NCBI RefSeq assembly: GCF_001613105.1
Contig: NZ_BDBS01000009.1
Coordinates: forward strand, 186,001-250,000
Direction: 5' to 3'
Source of the DNA: Nocardia pseudobrasiliensis NBRC 108224
GTDB taxonomy: Bacteria; Actinomycetota; Actinomycetes; Mycobacteriales; Mycobacteriaceae
Length of the DNA: 64,000 bases
Part shown: piece by piece, positions 28,640-37,501 of the stretch
Layout of the letters: the number at the start of each line of letters is the position of its first letter
Numbering within the stretch: position 1 is the stretch's first letter
Translations under genes and position numbers: made by a program
The notes under the pieces: generated by a model
The model's database searches: none
Told to the model about the DNA's origin: nothing
The model's input: only the letters and a program-made list of their open reading frames with translations

Positions 28640-29667
28640 TCCGTGCCCGGATCTCGTACGTCCTGCCCGCACTCGCCGTACTACTGGCGCTGGCCATGGT
28701 GGCGGCGACCGGTTTCGGCGCCGAAAACCTGCCGACCGCAACGGTCTTCGAGGTGCTGCGCGGACATCTGACCGGCGCGGTCGCCACCGACCCCGGTATC
28801 GACACGATCGTGTGGCAGCTGCGCGTGCCGCGCACGGTGCTGGCCGCGGTGGTCGGGGCGGGCCTGGCGCTGGCGGGTGCGGCGATGCAGACGCTGGTGC
28901 GCAATCCGCTCGCCGATCCGTATCTGCTCGGGGTGTCCTCGGGTGCGGGCGTGGGCGCGGCCGCGGTGATCACCTCCGGATTTCTCGCCGGGGCCGGGGT
29001 GTGGGCGCTGTCGGGCGGCGCGCTGGCCGGGGCCTTCGCGGCGAGTGCGGCGGTCTTCGTGATCGCGCTCGCGCAGGGCGGGCTGACTCCGCTGCGGCTG
29101 GTGCTGACCGGGACGGTGCTCGGTTCGGCGTTCGCGGCGCTGAGCAGCTATCTGATCTTTCGCAGCTCGGATCCCGCGGCGGCGCAGCGGGTGCTGTTCT
29201 GGCTGCTCGGCAGCCTGTCCGGGGCGGACTGGACGCGAGTCGGACTGCCCGCGACGGTGGTCGCGATCGCGGCGGTCGGCCTGTTCGCGGTGAGCGGATG
29301 GCTCGACGCGCTGCATGTCGGGGCGGATACGGCGGCCTCGGTCGGGGTGCCGGTGCGGGCGTTGCGGATCGGATTGTTCACCGGGCTGGCGATTCTGGTG
29401 GGAGTGCTGGTGGCGGTGTCGGGCGGGATCGGATTCGTGGGACTGGTGGTGCCGCATGCGGCGCGGCTGCTGGTCGGGTCGCCGCATCGGACGTTGTTGC
29501 CGGTGTGCGCGGTGAGCGGGGCGCTGTTTCTGGTGGTGGCGGACGCGGGGGCGCGGGTCCTGGTGCGGCCCACCGAGATTCCGGTGGGGGTGCTGACCGG
29601 GCTGATCGGAGCGCCGGTGTTTCTGCTGCTGCTCGGACGGCGCGGCTATCGGTACGGGGCGGCATGA
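28636..29667 (+). CDS. btuC: FecCD-type ABC permease, probable cobalamin (BtuC)
   Basis: 343 aa with about ten TM helices. Family motifs: VPRTVLAAVVGAGLALAGAAMQTLVRNPLADPYLLGVSSGAGVGA, GTVLGSAFAALSSYLI, WLLGSLSGADW, GGIGFVGLVVPHAARLLVG, EIPVGVLTGLIGAPVFLLLL. The cytoplasmic LAD-P/L coupling helices contact the ATPase. FecCD permeases move siderophores, heme or B12; the upstream cobalamin riboswitch decides for a corrinoid. Stop overlaps the btuD ATG (ATGA). Confidence 0.9.
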   Translation: MIRARISYVLPALAVLLALAMVAATGFGAENLPTATVFEVLRGHLTGAVATDPGIDTIVWQLRVPRTVLAAVVGAGLALAGAAMQTLVRNPLADPYLLGVSSGAGVGAAAVITSGFLAGAGVWALSGGALAGAFAASAAVFVIALAQGGLTPLRLVLTGTVLGSAFAALSSYLIFRSSDPAAAQRVLFWLLGSLSGADWTRVGLPATVVAIAAVGLFAVSGWLDALHVGADTAASVGVPVRALRIGLFTGLAILVGVLVAVSGGIGFVGLVVPHAARLLVGSPHRTLLPVCAVSGALFLVVADAGARVLVRPTEIPVGVLTGLIGAPVFLLLLGRRGYRYGAA

Positions 29668-30455
29668 GCGGCAAACCGGCGGCCCTGGACATGGTCGACC
29701 TCTCGTGCGCGCGCGGGCGGCGGACGGTGCTGAACGGGGTGAACGCCTCGATCCGGCCCGGGGAGACGATCGGCATCGTGGGCCCCAACGGCAGTGGGAA
29801 GACGACGCTGCTGCGCACCCTGGCCGGATTGGCGCGTCCGTCGGCCGGCCGGGTGCTGATCGACGGGCAAGAGCTGCACGGACTTTCACCCCGCGCGCGA
29901 GCCCGGCTGGTGGCGCTGGTGTCACAGGACGAGCAACCGCCCGCGGATCTGCGAGCCGGTGAGGTGGTGGCGCTGGGCTTGACGCCCTATCTGCCGCCGT
30001 GGGGCCCCGGCAGCCCGCGCGAGCGACAGGCGATCGAGAAGGCTTTGCGCGCAGTCGATCTGGATGGTTTCGCCGACCGGCCCGTGCATCGAATGTCCGG
30101 CGGCGAGCGGCAGCGGGTGCTGCTGGCGCGCGCACTGGTCCAGGACACCGCGCTGCTTCTGATGGACGAGCCGACCAACCATCTCGACATCACCCACCGG
30201 CTGGCGCTGCTGGATCTGGCCCGCGACCTCGACCGCACGGTCGTACTCGCCCTGCACGATCTGGGGCTCGCCGATCGGTATTGCGATCGAGTGTTGTTGG
30301 TGCACAACGGGACAACCGGTCCCCTGGCTGCTCCCGAGACGGCGCTGCGTCCACAGGTATTGGCGGAGGTCTTCGGCGTCCGAGCGGCGCGGGTGCGACA
30401 TCCCGACAGCGGGCGGACGCATCTGCTGCTCGAGGCGCGGGCAGACCTATTGTGA
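29664..30455 (+). CDS. btuD: ABC transporter ATPase, probable cobalamin (BtuD)
   Basis: 263 aa. Walker A GPNGSGKTTLLRTLAG (about 40), Q-loop VSQDEQ, signature MSGGERQRVLLARAL, Walker B ALLLMDEPTNHLD, H-loop ALHDLGLA. FecE/BtuD family in length and motif order. ATG 29664 overlaps the permease stop, so both are translated together; 10 nt separate it from the binding protein gene. It powers uptake of the riboswitch ligand. Confidence 0.92.
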   Translation: MSGKPAALDMVDLSCARGRRTVLNGVNASIRPGETIGIVGPNGSGKTTLLRTLAGLARPSAGRVLIDGQELHGLSPRARARLVALVSQDEQPPADLRAGEVVALGLTPYLPPWGPGSPRERQAIEKALRAVDLDGFADRPVHRMSGGERQRVLLARALVQDTALLLMDEPTNHLDITHRLALLDLARDLDRTVVLALHDLGLADRYCDRVLLVHNGTTGPLAAPETALRPQVLAEVFGVRAARVRHPDSGRTHLLLEARADLL

Positions 30456-30465
30456 GAGGAGCACG

Positions 30466-31494
30466 ATGATGAGACGGTTCGGATCGGCGGGCGCGGCACT
30501 GGCCGCGGTCGCGCTGGTGGCGGGGTGCGGGGGTTCGACCGCGGCCGAAGGCAATCTGGCCGTGCGCAATTGCGGGGAGGAGGTGAAATTCCCCTCGCCC
30601 GCGCAGCGGATGTTCGTCAACGACGGCAATATGATCTCGATGGCCCTGGCCCTGGGCGCACAGGATTCGGTGGTTGCGGTGTCGAGTCTGCAGCGCGATG
30701 CCGATACGCTGCGGCGGCACTACGGCGATTCGGTGGATAGACTGAAACAGGTTGCGCCGGAATATCCTTCGCGGGAAACCGTGATCGCACAGCGACCCGA
30801 TGTGATGGTCGCGGGGTGGAGTTACGGCTGGAACGACGCGGCGGATCTGACGCCGGATTCGTTGCGCAAGAACGGGATCGCGGCTTATACGCTGACCGAG
30901 AGCTGCCGCCAGCAGGAGGGCGGGCGACCCCGGGGCGTGGTGGAGCCTTGGGAGGCGCTACGCACCGATCTGACCAATCTCGGTGCGATCACCGGTCATA
31001 CCGACAGGGCCACGGGCCTGGTGTCGGATCTGGATCGCCGCCTCGACGCCCTGCGCCAGGCGCCCCGCGCGGCGCGCACGCCGAATATCTTCGTCTTCGA
31101 CAGCGCGAGCGATACCGTGTTCTCCAGCGGTAAATTCGGTGCGCCGCAGGCGATTCTGGACGCCGCGGGCGCCCGCAACGTTCTCGACGACGTCGCCGAC
31201 ACCTGGACCGCGGTCTCCTGGGAACGCGTGGCGGCCTCGAATCCGGACGCCATCGTCTTCGTCGACTATCCCAAGCAGACCTTCCAGCAGAAGGTCGACC
31301 TGTTGCGCGCCAAGCCGGGTATCAATCAGCTGCGCGCGGTCACCGAGGGCCGCTTCCTGAATCTGCCCTACGCGCTGTGGACCAGCGGGCCGCTCAACAT
31401 CGACGCCGCCGAACAGATCCGCGTCCGGCTCGAGCACTGGAATCTCCTGCCGCCCTCGACGATTCGACCGCAGGCCGACGACACCGTGAGCTAG
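30466..31494 (+). CDS. btuF: Cobalamin-type substrate-binding lipoprotein (BtuF-like)
   Basis: 342 aa. Lipoprotein signal with lipobox LVAGC (Cys about 20). TroA/BtuF-like two-lobe fold: FPSPAQRMFVNDGNMISMALALGAQDSVVAVSS, QRPDVMVAGWSYGWND, AYTLTESC, long inter-lobe helix, WERVAASNPDAIVFVDYP, LPYALWTSGPLNIDAAEQI. GAGAGGAGC lies before ATG 30466. It captures corrinoid outside the membrane for BtuCD; substrate is inferred from the riboswitch. Its TAG shares a CTAG with the convergent hydrolase stop (31491-31494). Confidence 0.88.
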   Translation: MMRRFGSAGAALAAVALVAGCGGSTAAEGNLAVRNCGEEVKFPSPAQRMFVNDGNMISMALALGAQDSVVAVSSLQRDADTLRRHYGDSVDRLKQVAPEYPSRETVIAQRPDVMVAGWSYGWNDAADLTPDSLRKNGIAAYTLTESCRQQEGGRPRGVVEPWEALRTDLTNLGAITGHTDRATGLVSDLDRRLDALRQAPRAARTPNIFVFDSASDTVFSSGKFGAPQAILDAAGARNVLDDVADTWTAVSWERVAASNPDAIVFVDYPKQTFQQKVDLLRAKPGINQLRAVTEGRFLNLPYALWTSGPLNIDAAEQIRVRLEHWNLLPPSTIRPQADDTVS

Positions 31495-32636
31495 CGCGAG
31501 GCGGTCAGCTCCTGCCGCGCGATCTGGCGGACGAACGGCACGATCTGCTGAGCGATGACGGTGTTGTATTCGCGCGGCTGCTGCATCGGATTGGCGTGGC
31601 CGGTGGTGCGGGTCAGCACCACCAGCAGCGTGCCGTCGATCCCGCCGACCCGATCGATCAGCACCTGATGGGTGTAGGTGTCGTCGACGATCGGGTCGCG
31701 GTCGGGATTGTGCGGCCGGATGAACGCGATCGCGGGCCGGGGCTTACCGGCCGCCGGTTTGGCCAGTGCGCGCAGATCGTCGACCGCGCCGCCCGCCACG
31801 ATCGCCTTGAACTGCGCCTCGATCAGCCCATTGCTGGCGACATCGCGATTGAACACCTTCTGCGCCAGCACCTGTCCCAGCGTCGTACGTAATCGTTGCG
31901 CGCGCACGCCGGGCCCGAGGCTGCCGTAGTCGGTGAATTGCTCACGCCGGGCGAAGGTTTCGGCGAGCAACCGCAGGGTGCGACTCTCGCGCGCGCCGGG
32001 CATCCAGCCCGTCCAGCGCAGCAGTTCCTCACCCTGGTCGCGGCTCTCCGGCCGCACAGCGTCCAAATTGACCGGGGTGCAATCCAATATCACCGCCGAT
32101 AGCCTCTTGGCGCTGCCGGTATGGATGTGCTTGCCGATCTCGAGCGCGATCACCCCGCCCATACTGTGACCGACCAGGACGATGTTGTCGATATTCGCGG
32201 CATCGGTGACCCGGATGATCAGATCGCTGATCACCTTGGTATCGATACCGGTGTTGTCGTAGCGGATCGCCCACACCGAGCCGAGCTGGGTCAGCGACGG
32301 CAGCGTGCGGGCGGTATCGGTCGCATCCAGCCCGCCCAGACCGAGCAGATCGAACACCGCGGTCCCCCGCTGCTGCGGGGTCGCCGGCGCCGCGATGGGT
32401 ACCGCCCCCGGTTCGGTGCGCGCCAGCCGAGCCCGCTCGGGCTCGATATCCCCCGCCCAGTACTGAGCGAACAGGGACACTGCCACCAATGGCACGACGG
32501 CCAGCCGCAACAACACCAGGCGAGTGCGCCGCAAGGTCTTCCAACCATGGCCGAGCCGGGTCTCGGCCAAGCGGGCCTGCCGCCGCGCATCGTCGAAATC
32601 CGCGACGGTGGACGGGTGCCGGTCCTCATACAGCAT
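31491..32636 (-). CDS. Membrane-anchored alpha/beta hydrolase
   Basis: 381 aa. A cytoplasmic N-terminus (about 1-35) is followed by one TM segment (about 43-62, LVLLRLAVVPLVAVSLFAQYW) and an external hydrolase domain: WAIRYDNTGIDTKVISD, VLVGHSMGGVIALEIG (nucleophile Ser), late Asp in AFIRPHNPDRDPIVDD, and His in TGHANPMQQP. Family could be a lipase or esterase; substrate unknown. Start ATG 32636 is taken because TACAGT lies 8 nt upstream; ATG 32642 and GTG 32657 are alternatives. It lies between btuF and bioD without evident link to either. Confidence 0.8.
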   Translation of the reverse strand: MLYEDRHPSTVADFDDARRQARLAETRLGHGWKTLRRTRLVLLRLAVVPLVAVSLFAQYWAGDIEPERARLARTEPGAVPIAAPATPQQRGTAVFDLLGLGGLDATDTARTLPSLTQLGSVWAIRYDNTGIDTKVISDLIIRVTDAANIDNIVLVGHSMGGVIALEIGKHIHTGSAKRLSAVILDCTPVNLDAVRPESRDQGEELLRWTGWMPGARESRTLRLLAETFARREQFTDYGSLGPGVRAQRLRTTLGQVLAQKVFNRDVASNGLIEAQFKAIVAGGAVDDLRALAKPAAGKPRPAIAFIRPHNPDRDPIVDDTYTHQVLIDRVGGIDGTLLVVLTRTTGHANPMQQPREYNTVIAQQIVPFVRQIARQELTASR

Positions 32637-32727
32637 CCCCATCCACTGTAGGACCACTCGCGCGGATGATCATCCGCCCAGCTCGGCGACGTGATCCCGG
32701 CAGGGGGGATCCGGATGCCAACCCTGT

Positions 32728-33408
32728 TCAGCCCAGGTAGCGGGCGGCCCAATCCGTTCGGAACCACCCCGGAGCCTCGGCTTCGAACCGCTCACTCCCC
32801 CAACCCCCCGCCCCCTCGGGCACGACACCGACAACCTCCACGCCGGTGACCGCCGGAAGATCCGAGCGATTGCACTCACTGGCGAGATCCGGTGTGGCGG
32901 GCCAGGATCCGATGACCAGGCCCGCGCAGTGCAGGCCCGCGGCGGTCAGGGTTCGGGTGGTCAGTTCGCTGTGGTTGAGGGTGCCCAGGCCGGCCGCGGT
33001 GACCACCAGGACCGGGGCGCTGAGCTTTTGGGCCAGGTCCAGGAGGGTGAATTCGCCTAGGCGGACCAGGAGGCCGCCCGCGCCCTCCACCAGGGTGAGG
33101 TCGGCGTCGGAGAGGGAGTCTATGGCGGCGGCCACCTCGCTCAGGGTGAGCAGGGGCTGGCCGCAGCGGCGGGCGGCGGTGTCGGGGGCCAGCGGTTCCG
33201 GGTAGCGGGCCAATTCGAGGGTGCGGGTGGCGCCGGAGAGGCGTTGGATTTCGGCCAGGTCGCCGGGTTCGCCGGGGGCGATGCCGGTTTGGGCCGGTTT
33301 ACATACGGCCACCGACCGGCCCGCCGCGCGGGCGGTGGCGGCCAGGGCCGCGGTGGTGACGGTTTTGCCGATATCGGTGGAGGTTCCGGTCACGATCAGA
33401 ACGGTCAT
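32728..33408 (-). CDS. bioD: Dethiobiotin synthetase
   Basis: 226 aa P-loop enzyme closing the ureido ring of DAPA with CO2 and ATP. Seen: [18 protein letters not shown] (P-loop), [63 protein letters not shown] 33408 overlaps the bioF stop (ATGA). It follows bioF in the mycobacterial bioFD order. Confidence 0.95.
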   Translation of the reverse strand: MTVLIVTGTSTDIGKTVTTAALAATARAAGRSVAVCKPAQTGIAPGEPGDLAEIQRLSGATRTLELARYPEPLAPDTAARRCGQPLLTLSEVAAAIDSLSDADLTLVEGAGGLLVRLGEFTLLDLAQKLSAPVLVVTAAGLGTLNHSELTTRTLTAAGLHCAGLVIGSWPATPDLASECNRSDLPAVTGVEVVGVVPEGAGGWGSERFEAEAPGWFRTDWAARYLG

Positions 33409-34553
33409 CGGGTCTCCTGTACGCCGCGAGCGTGGGCCAGAACCTCGGCGAGAACCGTTGCGATGGTGCGCATCTCGTCATCGGACAGATCGGCGCGGGC
33501 GGTCAGGCGCAGGCGTGAGGTATTTTCGGGAACCGAGGGCGGACGGAAGCAGCCGACGCTCAGGCCGCGGATGCGGCAGGTCTGAGCGGCGTCGTAGGCG
33601 CGTTGCGCCTCGCCGAGGACCACCGAGACGACCGCCGAATCCGGTTGCGCCACATCGGCGATGCGCGCGATCTCGGCGGCGCGAGCGAGTACGCGAGTGG
33701 ACATGGCGGGTTCGCGGCGCAGCAGGCGCAGTGCCGCGCGGGCCGCGCCCACCGCGGCGGGAGCGAGGCCGGTATCGAAGATGAAGGTGCGCGCCGCGTC
33801 GATCAGATGCGCCCGCACCCGCTCGTCGGCCAGCACCACACCGCCCTGTGCGGCAAGGGCTTTCGACAGCGTCGCGGTGATCACCAGATCGGGCTGTCCG
33901 GCCAGGCCGAGCTCGTGCACGAGACCGCGACCGCCCGCACCGCGCACGCCGAGTCCGTGCGCCTCGTCCACGACGAGTACCGCGCCGTTGGCACGCACCA
34001 CCCGGTGCAGTTCCGCCAGCGGCGCGAGATCGCCGTCGGCGCTGAATACCGAGTCGGTGACCACCAGCGCCCGCTCCTCGGTGCGCGCGGCCAGCAGCCG
34101 ATCGACGGCCGCGACGTCACCGTGCGGGGCGATCTCGACCCGGGCCCGCGACAATCGGCAGGCGTCGACCAGCGAGGCGTGACTGCCCGCATCCGACACC
34201 ACCAGCGCTCCCCGCCCGGACAGCGCGGTCACCACACCCAGATTCGCGGCGTAACCGGAGGCGAAGACCAGCCCGGCCCGCGCGCCCACGAAGTCGGCGA
34301 GTTCGGCCTCGAACTCCTCGTGTTCGGTGGTCGTCCCGGTCACCAGCCGCGAGCCGGTCGAGCCGGCCCCCCATTTGCGTACCGCCTCGATCGCGCCCTC
34401 GATCACCTCGGGATGACGCGAAAGTCCCAGGTAATCATTGGAAGCCAGATCGATCAGCCCGGTCTCCGGCGCCCGCGCCCGCAGCTCCCGCCGCAGTCCC
34501 GCGGCCACCCGCCCGGCGGCCCGCGCGTCCAACCAGCTCAACGGATCACTCAC
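33405..34553 (-). CDS. bioF: 8-amino-7-oxononanoate synthase
   Basis: 382 aa PLP enzyme condensing pimeloyl thioester with L-alanine. Seen: [99 protein letters not shown] with the Schiff-base Lys, [12 protein letters not shown] 34553 is 8 nt after TATGCT (34567-34562), so the message is probably leaderless; reading further to 34628 would run through the operator. A BioQ palindrome overlaps the promoter. Confidence 0.95.
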   Translation of the reverse strand: MSDPLSWLDARAAGRVAAGLRRELRARAPETGLIDLASNDYLGLSRHPEVIEGAIEAVRKWGAGSTGSRLVTGTTTEHEEFEAELADFVGARAGLVFASGYAANLGVVTALSGRGALVVSDAGSHASLVDACRLSRARVEIAPHGDVAAVDRLLAARTEERALVVTDSVFSADGDLAPLAELHRVVRANGAVLVVDEAHGLGVRGAGGRGLVHELGLAGQPDLVITATLSKALAAQGGVVLADERVRAHLIDAARTFIFDTGLAPAAVGAARAALRLLRREPAMSTRVLARAAEIARIADVAQPDSAVVSVVLGEAQRAYDAAQTCRIRGLSVGCFRPPSVPENTSRLRLTARADLSDDEMRTIATVLAEVLAHARGVQETR

Positions 34554-34561
34554 AGGCAGGA

Positions 34562-34582
34562 AGCATACTTGAACGGCGTTCA
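34562..34582 (-). promoter_or_regulatory. bioF promoter with BioQ operator
   Basis: TGAACGGCGTTCA (34570-34582, palindromic TGAACG/CGTTCA) lies just upstream of the minus-strand -10 TATGCT (34567-34562), so bound BioQ would block RNA polymerase. The -10 is 8 nt before the bioF GTG. Confidence 0.82.
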
Positions 34583-34621
34583 GGAGCAAGCGGCGATCGG
34601 CGAACCGACTCGGGGTCGGCC

Positions 34622-34926
34622 CATCCAACTACAGGCGTAGTCACTCTCGGCGAGTTGCGCCTGAGAGTCCTCCACGCGGGCGACCCACAAGCGACTGCCG
34701 GAGACTGTCCACCTACCAATCGGACCAGCGATACGAACCACTGGCCATCGATGAAGAAGTATCGAACGCATGGGCTCTACTGGTATCCCAGTTGCGGGCA
34801 GCCCGACGAAAGGCGCCGACCAACGACACTTGGATCGCAGCCACGGCGATCGCGTACGGGATCCCGGTCGTGACACAGGATGGCGACTACGACGATATGC
34901 CCGGCCTGGAGGTCATCGAACTGTAG
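34622..34926 (+). pseudogene. Frameshifted, N-terminally truncated VapC/PIN toxin relic
   Basis: Two frames carry successive parts of a VapC PIN protein. The first (from 34622) reads TGVVTLGELRLRVLHAGDP, the second reads EPLAIDEEVSNAWALL, LRAARRKAPTNDTWIAATA and YGIPVVTQDGDYDDMPGLEV before TAG 34924. The switch (frameshift) lies around 34685-34710. The N-terminal strand with the first catalytic Asp is absent; ELR, TNDTW and TQDGDYD acidic positions remain. No vapB antitoxin gene is seen next to it. No start codon with ribosome site exists, so it is a dead copy in the bioF-bioA intergenic region. Confidence 0.78.
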
Positions 34927-34948
34927 GTCCGACGGCCGAATTCTCTAC

Positions 34949-34991
34949 CGTCCTGCGGACCAATGGAATTCGCGAAATCATCCGCAGGACG
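34949..34991. terminator. Inverted repeat downstream of bioA and the VapC relic
   Basis: CGTCCTGCGGA and TCCGCAGGACG match perfectly over 11 bp with a 21-nt loop. It lies 30 nt after the bioA stop on the minus strand and 23 nt after the relic stop. It may end bioA transcription; a long loop without a T-tract makes this uncertain. Confidence 0.45.
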
Positions 34992-35020
34992 TCGAGGCCG
35001 GTTGATGGTCGCAACGCTTC

Positions 35021-36283
35021 TCACGCCGATGCCGCGGCCACCACACCCGCGGCGATGCGTTCGACGTCCGCGGCGGTGCTGATGTAGGGCGGCATGGTGT
35101 AGATCAGATTGCGGAACGGCCGCAGCCATACCCCGGCCTCCACCGCCGCGTGGCTGGCCTTGCGCATATCCACGGGGTGCTCCAATTCCACGACCCCGAT
35201 CGCGCCCAGCACCCGCACCTCGGCTACGCTCGGAATCGCCTGGGCCGCAGCCAATCCTGCGGTCAGTCCCGCCTCGATGCCCCGCACCTGCGATTGCCAG
35301 TCCCGCGACAGCAGCAGCTCGATCGAGGCCACTGCCACCGCACAGGCCAGCGGATTGCCCATGAAGGTCGGCCCGTGCATGAGCCCGCCGTGCCCGGCGC
35401 TGACCGTCTCGGCGATCTCCGAGGTACACAGCGCCGCGGCCAGGGTGAGATAGCCGCCCGTGATGGCCTTGCCCACACACATCACATCCGGCGCGACCCC
35501 GACCCGATCGGCGGCGAAAAACGTTCCGCTGCGGCCGAATCCGGTGGCGATCTCGTCGAACACCAGCAGCACGCCGTGCTCGTCGCACAGGCGGCGCAGA
35601 TCCCGTAGATAGTCCGGATGATGGAACCGCATTCCGCCCGCGCCCTGCACGATCGGCTCCACGATCACCGCCGCGAGTTCGCCGGCATACTCGCCCAGCA
35701 GCCGGTCCAGCCGCGAAACATACTCCGGCTCATACTCTTTCGGCGGCATCGGCGCGAATACCTGTTCGCTGAGCACATCGGTCCACAGCGAATGCATACC
35801 GCCGCGCGGATCGCAGACGCTCATCGGAGTGAACGTATCCCCGTGATATCCGCCGCGCCAGGTGAACAGCCGCCGCTTCTCCGGCCGCCCGAGCGCGCGC
35901 CAGTACTGCAGGCACATCTTGACCGCCACCTCCACCGACACCGAACCGGAGTCGCAGAGGAACACCTTGTCCAGCCCGGCCGGGGTCAGCTCGACCAGCA
36001 GCTGCGCCAGGCGCGCGGCGGGTTCGTGGGTCAGGCCGCCGAACATGACGTGGCTCATTCGCTGCGACTGCGCCACCAGCGCGGCGTCGAGCACCGGATG
36101 CCGATAGCCGTGCACGGCCGCCCACCACGAGCTCATACCGTCCACCAGCTCGCGCCCGTCGGCCAGGGTGAGCCGGGTGCCCGCGGCCGAGGCCACGACC
36201 AGCGGTTCGGTGGTCGCCGGGAAGCCGCCGTAGGGATGCCAGACGTGCGCGGCGTCGAGTGCGGTGATCTCGTCGGGTGTCAC
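35021..36283 (-). CDS. bioA: Adenosylmethionine-8-amino-7-oxononanoate aminotransferase
   Basis: 420 aa PLP class-III aminotransferase using SAM as amino donor (KAPA to DAPA). Seen: [107 protein letters not shown] with catalytic Lys, [18 protein letters not shown] 36283 follows GGAGGAG; a BioQ palindrome sits 24 nt upstream. Its mRNA is separate from bioFD because the VapC relic and a hairpin intervene. Confidence 0.96.
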   Translation of the reverse strand: MTPDEITALDAAHVWHPYGGFPATTEPLVVASAAGTRLTLADGRELVDGMSSWWAAVHGYRHPVLDAALVAQSQRMSHVMFGGLTHEPAARLAQLLVELTPAGLDKVFLCDSGSVSVEVAVKMCLQYWRALGRPEKRRLFTWRGGYHGDTFTPMSVCDPRGGMHSLWTDVLSEQVFAPMPPKEYEPEYVSRLDRLLGEYAGELAAVIVEPIVQGAGGMRFHHPDYLRDLRRLCDEHGVLLVFDEIATGFGRSGTFFAADRVGVAPDVMCVGKAITGGYLTLAAALCTSEIAETVSAGHGGLMHGPTFMGNPLACAVAVASIELLLSRDWQSQVRGIEAGLTAGLAAAQAIPSVAEVRVLGAIGVVELEHPVDMRKASHAAVEAGVWLRPFRNLIYTMPPYISTAADVERIAAGVVAAASA

Positions 36284-36306
36284 GGAACTCCTCCACGATA
36301 CGAAGC

Positions 36307-36321
36307 TTGAACGCCGTTCAA
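36307..36321 (-). promoter_or_regulatory. BioQ operator upstream of bioA
   Basis: TTGAACGCCGTTCAA, a perfect palindrome around a central C (extends to 17 bp as CTTGAACGCCGTTCAAG). TTGAAC of the site may also serve as -35 for bioA with GTATCG about 17 nt later. Same motif as the bioB and bioF sites. Confidence 0.84.
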
Positions 36322-36372
36322 GTTACCACCGGACCGCGAAAAACCGGTCCGCGACGGCCGAACCGGCCGTAT

Positions 36373-36391
36373 CCTTTGACTCAGTCAAAGG
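36373..36391. promoter_or_regulatory. Operator palindrome of the MarR-GNAT gene
   Basis: CCTTTGACTCAGTCAAAGG is a perfect 8-3-8 palindrome. The likely -10 TATCCT (36370-36375) overlaps its left arm and the gene ATG is 13 nt downstream, so autoregulation by the MarR domain is expected. The 8-nt TTTGAC arms are typical of MarR sites. Confidence 0.75.
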
Positions 36392-36404
36392 ATTGGAGAC
36401 GAAT

Positions 36405-37337
36405 ATGACCGCCGTCACCGACACCGTCGACACCGAGCACATCGCCGCGGTCCGGGAGTTCAACCGCCGCTACACCCGGCTGATCGGGGTACTGCAGGAA
36501 CACCTCGTCGAGAGCGAACATTCGCTGACCGAGGCGCGAATCCTGTTCGAGCTGAACAACTTCGGCCCGCTCGAGGTCGTCACCCTGCGCCAGGACCTGG
36601 ACCTGGATCCCGGCTATCTGAGCCGCATCCTCACCCGTTTCGAACAATCCGGCCTCGCGCAGCGCCGCCGCTCCGAACACGACGGCCGACGCCAGGAGGT
36701 AGCGCTGACCGAGCACGGCCGCGAGGTCTTCGCCGAACTGGACCGACGCTCCGACGCGAGCGTGGCCACCCTGCTCGGCGACCATTCCCCCACCGAACGC
36801 AGCCGATTGGTCAATGCCATGCGGACCATCGAGCGCATCCTCGACGGCCGCGCGGCCGCCTCCTTCACCATCCGCGATCCGCGTCCGGGCGACTACGGCT
36901 GGGTCGTACAGCGCAACGGCGCGCTCTACGCCGCCGAATGCGGCTGGAACCTGGCCTACGAAACCCTGGTCGCCCGCATCGTGGCCGACTATCTGGACAC
37001 CCACGAACCGGATACCGAACGGGCCTGGATCGCCGAATCCGACGGCGAGCCGGTGGGCTCGATCTTCTGTATGCGCGAGGACGACACCACCGCCCGGCTG
37101 CGGCTGCTGCTCGTGGAGCCGTCGGCGCGCGGACTGGGCGTGGGCAGCGCACTGGTCGAGGAGTGCCTGCGCTTCGCCGCCGCGGCGGGCTATCGCCGAA
37201 TGGTGTTGTGGACCACCGACGCCCAGACCTCGGCCCGCCACATCTACGAGCGCGCGGGCTTCGAACTGGTCGACACCGCACCGCATCACGACTTCGGCCG
37301 GGAGGTGACGGGACAGACCTGGCGTCGCGCCCTGTGA
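36405..37337 (+). CDS. MarR family regulator fused to GNAT acetyltransferase
   Basis: 310 aa. Residues about 10-140 are a MarR winged helix: VREFNRRYTRLIGVLQEHLVESEHSLTEARILFELN, DLDPGYLSRILTRFEQSGLAQRRRSEHDGRR. About 150-310 are a GNAT domain: RDPRPGDYGWVVQRNGALYAAECGWNLAYE, LLLVEPSARGLGVGSALVEECLRFA (acetyl-CoA site RGLGVG), SARHIYERAGFELVD. This MarR-GNAT pairing is a recurrent actinobacterial type whose acetylated substrate is unknown. GGAG lies before ATG 36405. A 19-bp palindrome is just upstream; bioA diverges from it but is served by BioQ. Confidence 0.88.
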   Translation: MTAVTDTVDTEHIAAVREFNRRYTRLIGVLQEHLVESEHSLTEARILFELNNFGPLEVVTLRQDLDLDPGYLSRILTRFEQSGLAQRRRSEHDGRRQEVALTEHGREVFAELDRRSDASVATLLGDHSPTERSRLVNAMRTIERILDGRAAASFTIRDPRPGDYGWVVQRNGALYAAECGWNLAYETLVARIVADYLDTHEPDTERAWIAESDGEPVGSIFCMREDDTTARLRLLLVEPSARGLGVGSALVEECLRFAAAAGYRRMVLWTTDAQTSARHIYERAGFELVDTAPHHDFGREVTGQTWRRAL

Positions 37338-37501
37338 CGCGTCGCGGCCCGGTTACGGGATGGTCAAAAGTCCAGATTCCGGATGTGACCGATTCGTCCA
37401 GAATCGCGGCCGGGCACCGAACCCGTCGCGAATCCGCGAAACACCGGCACTCGAACCCCACGCGCATCGACCCGTCGGACCCGGCGGCTACTGTCGGTAG
37501 C

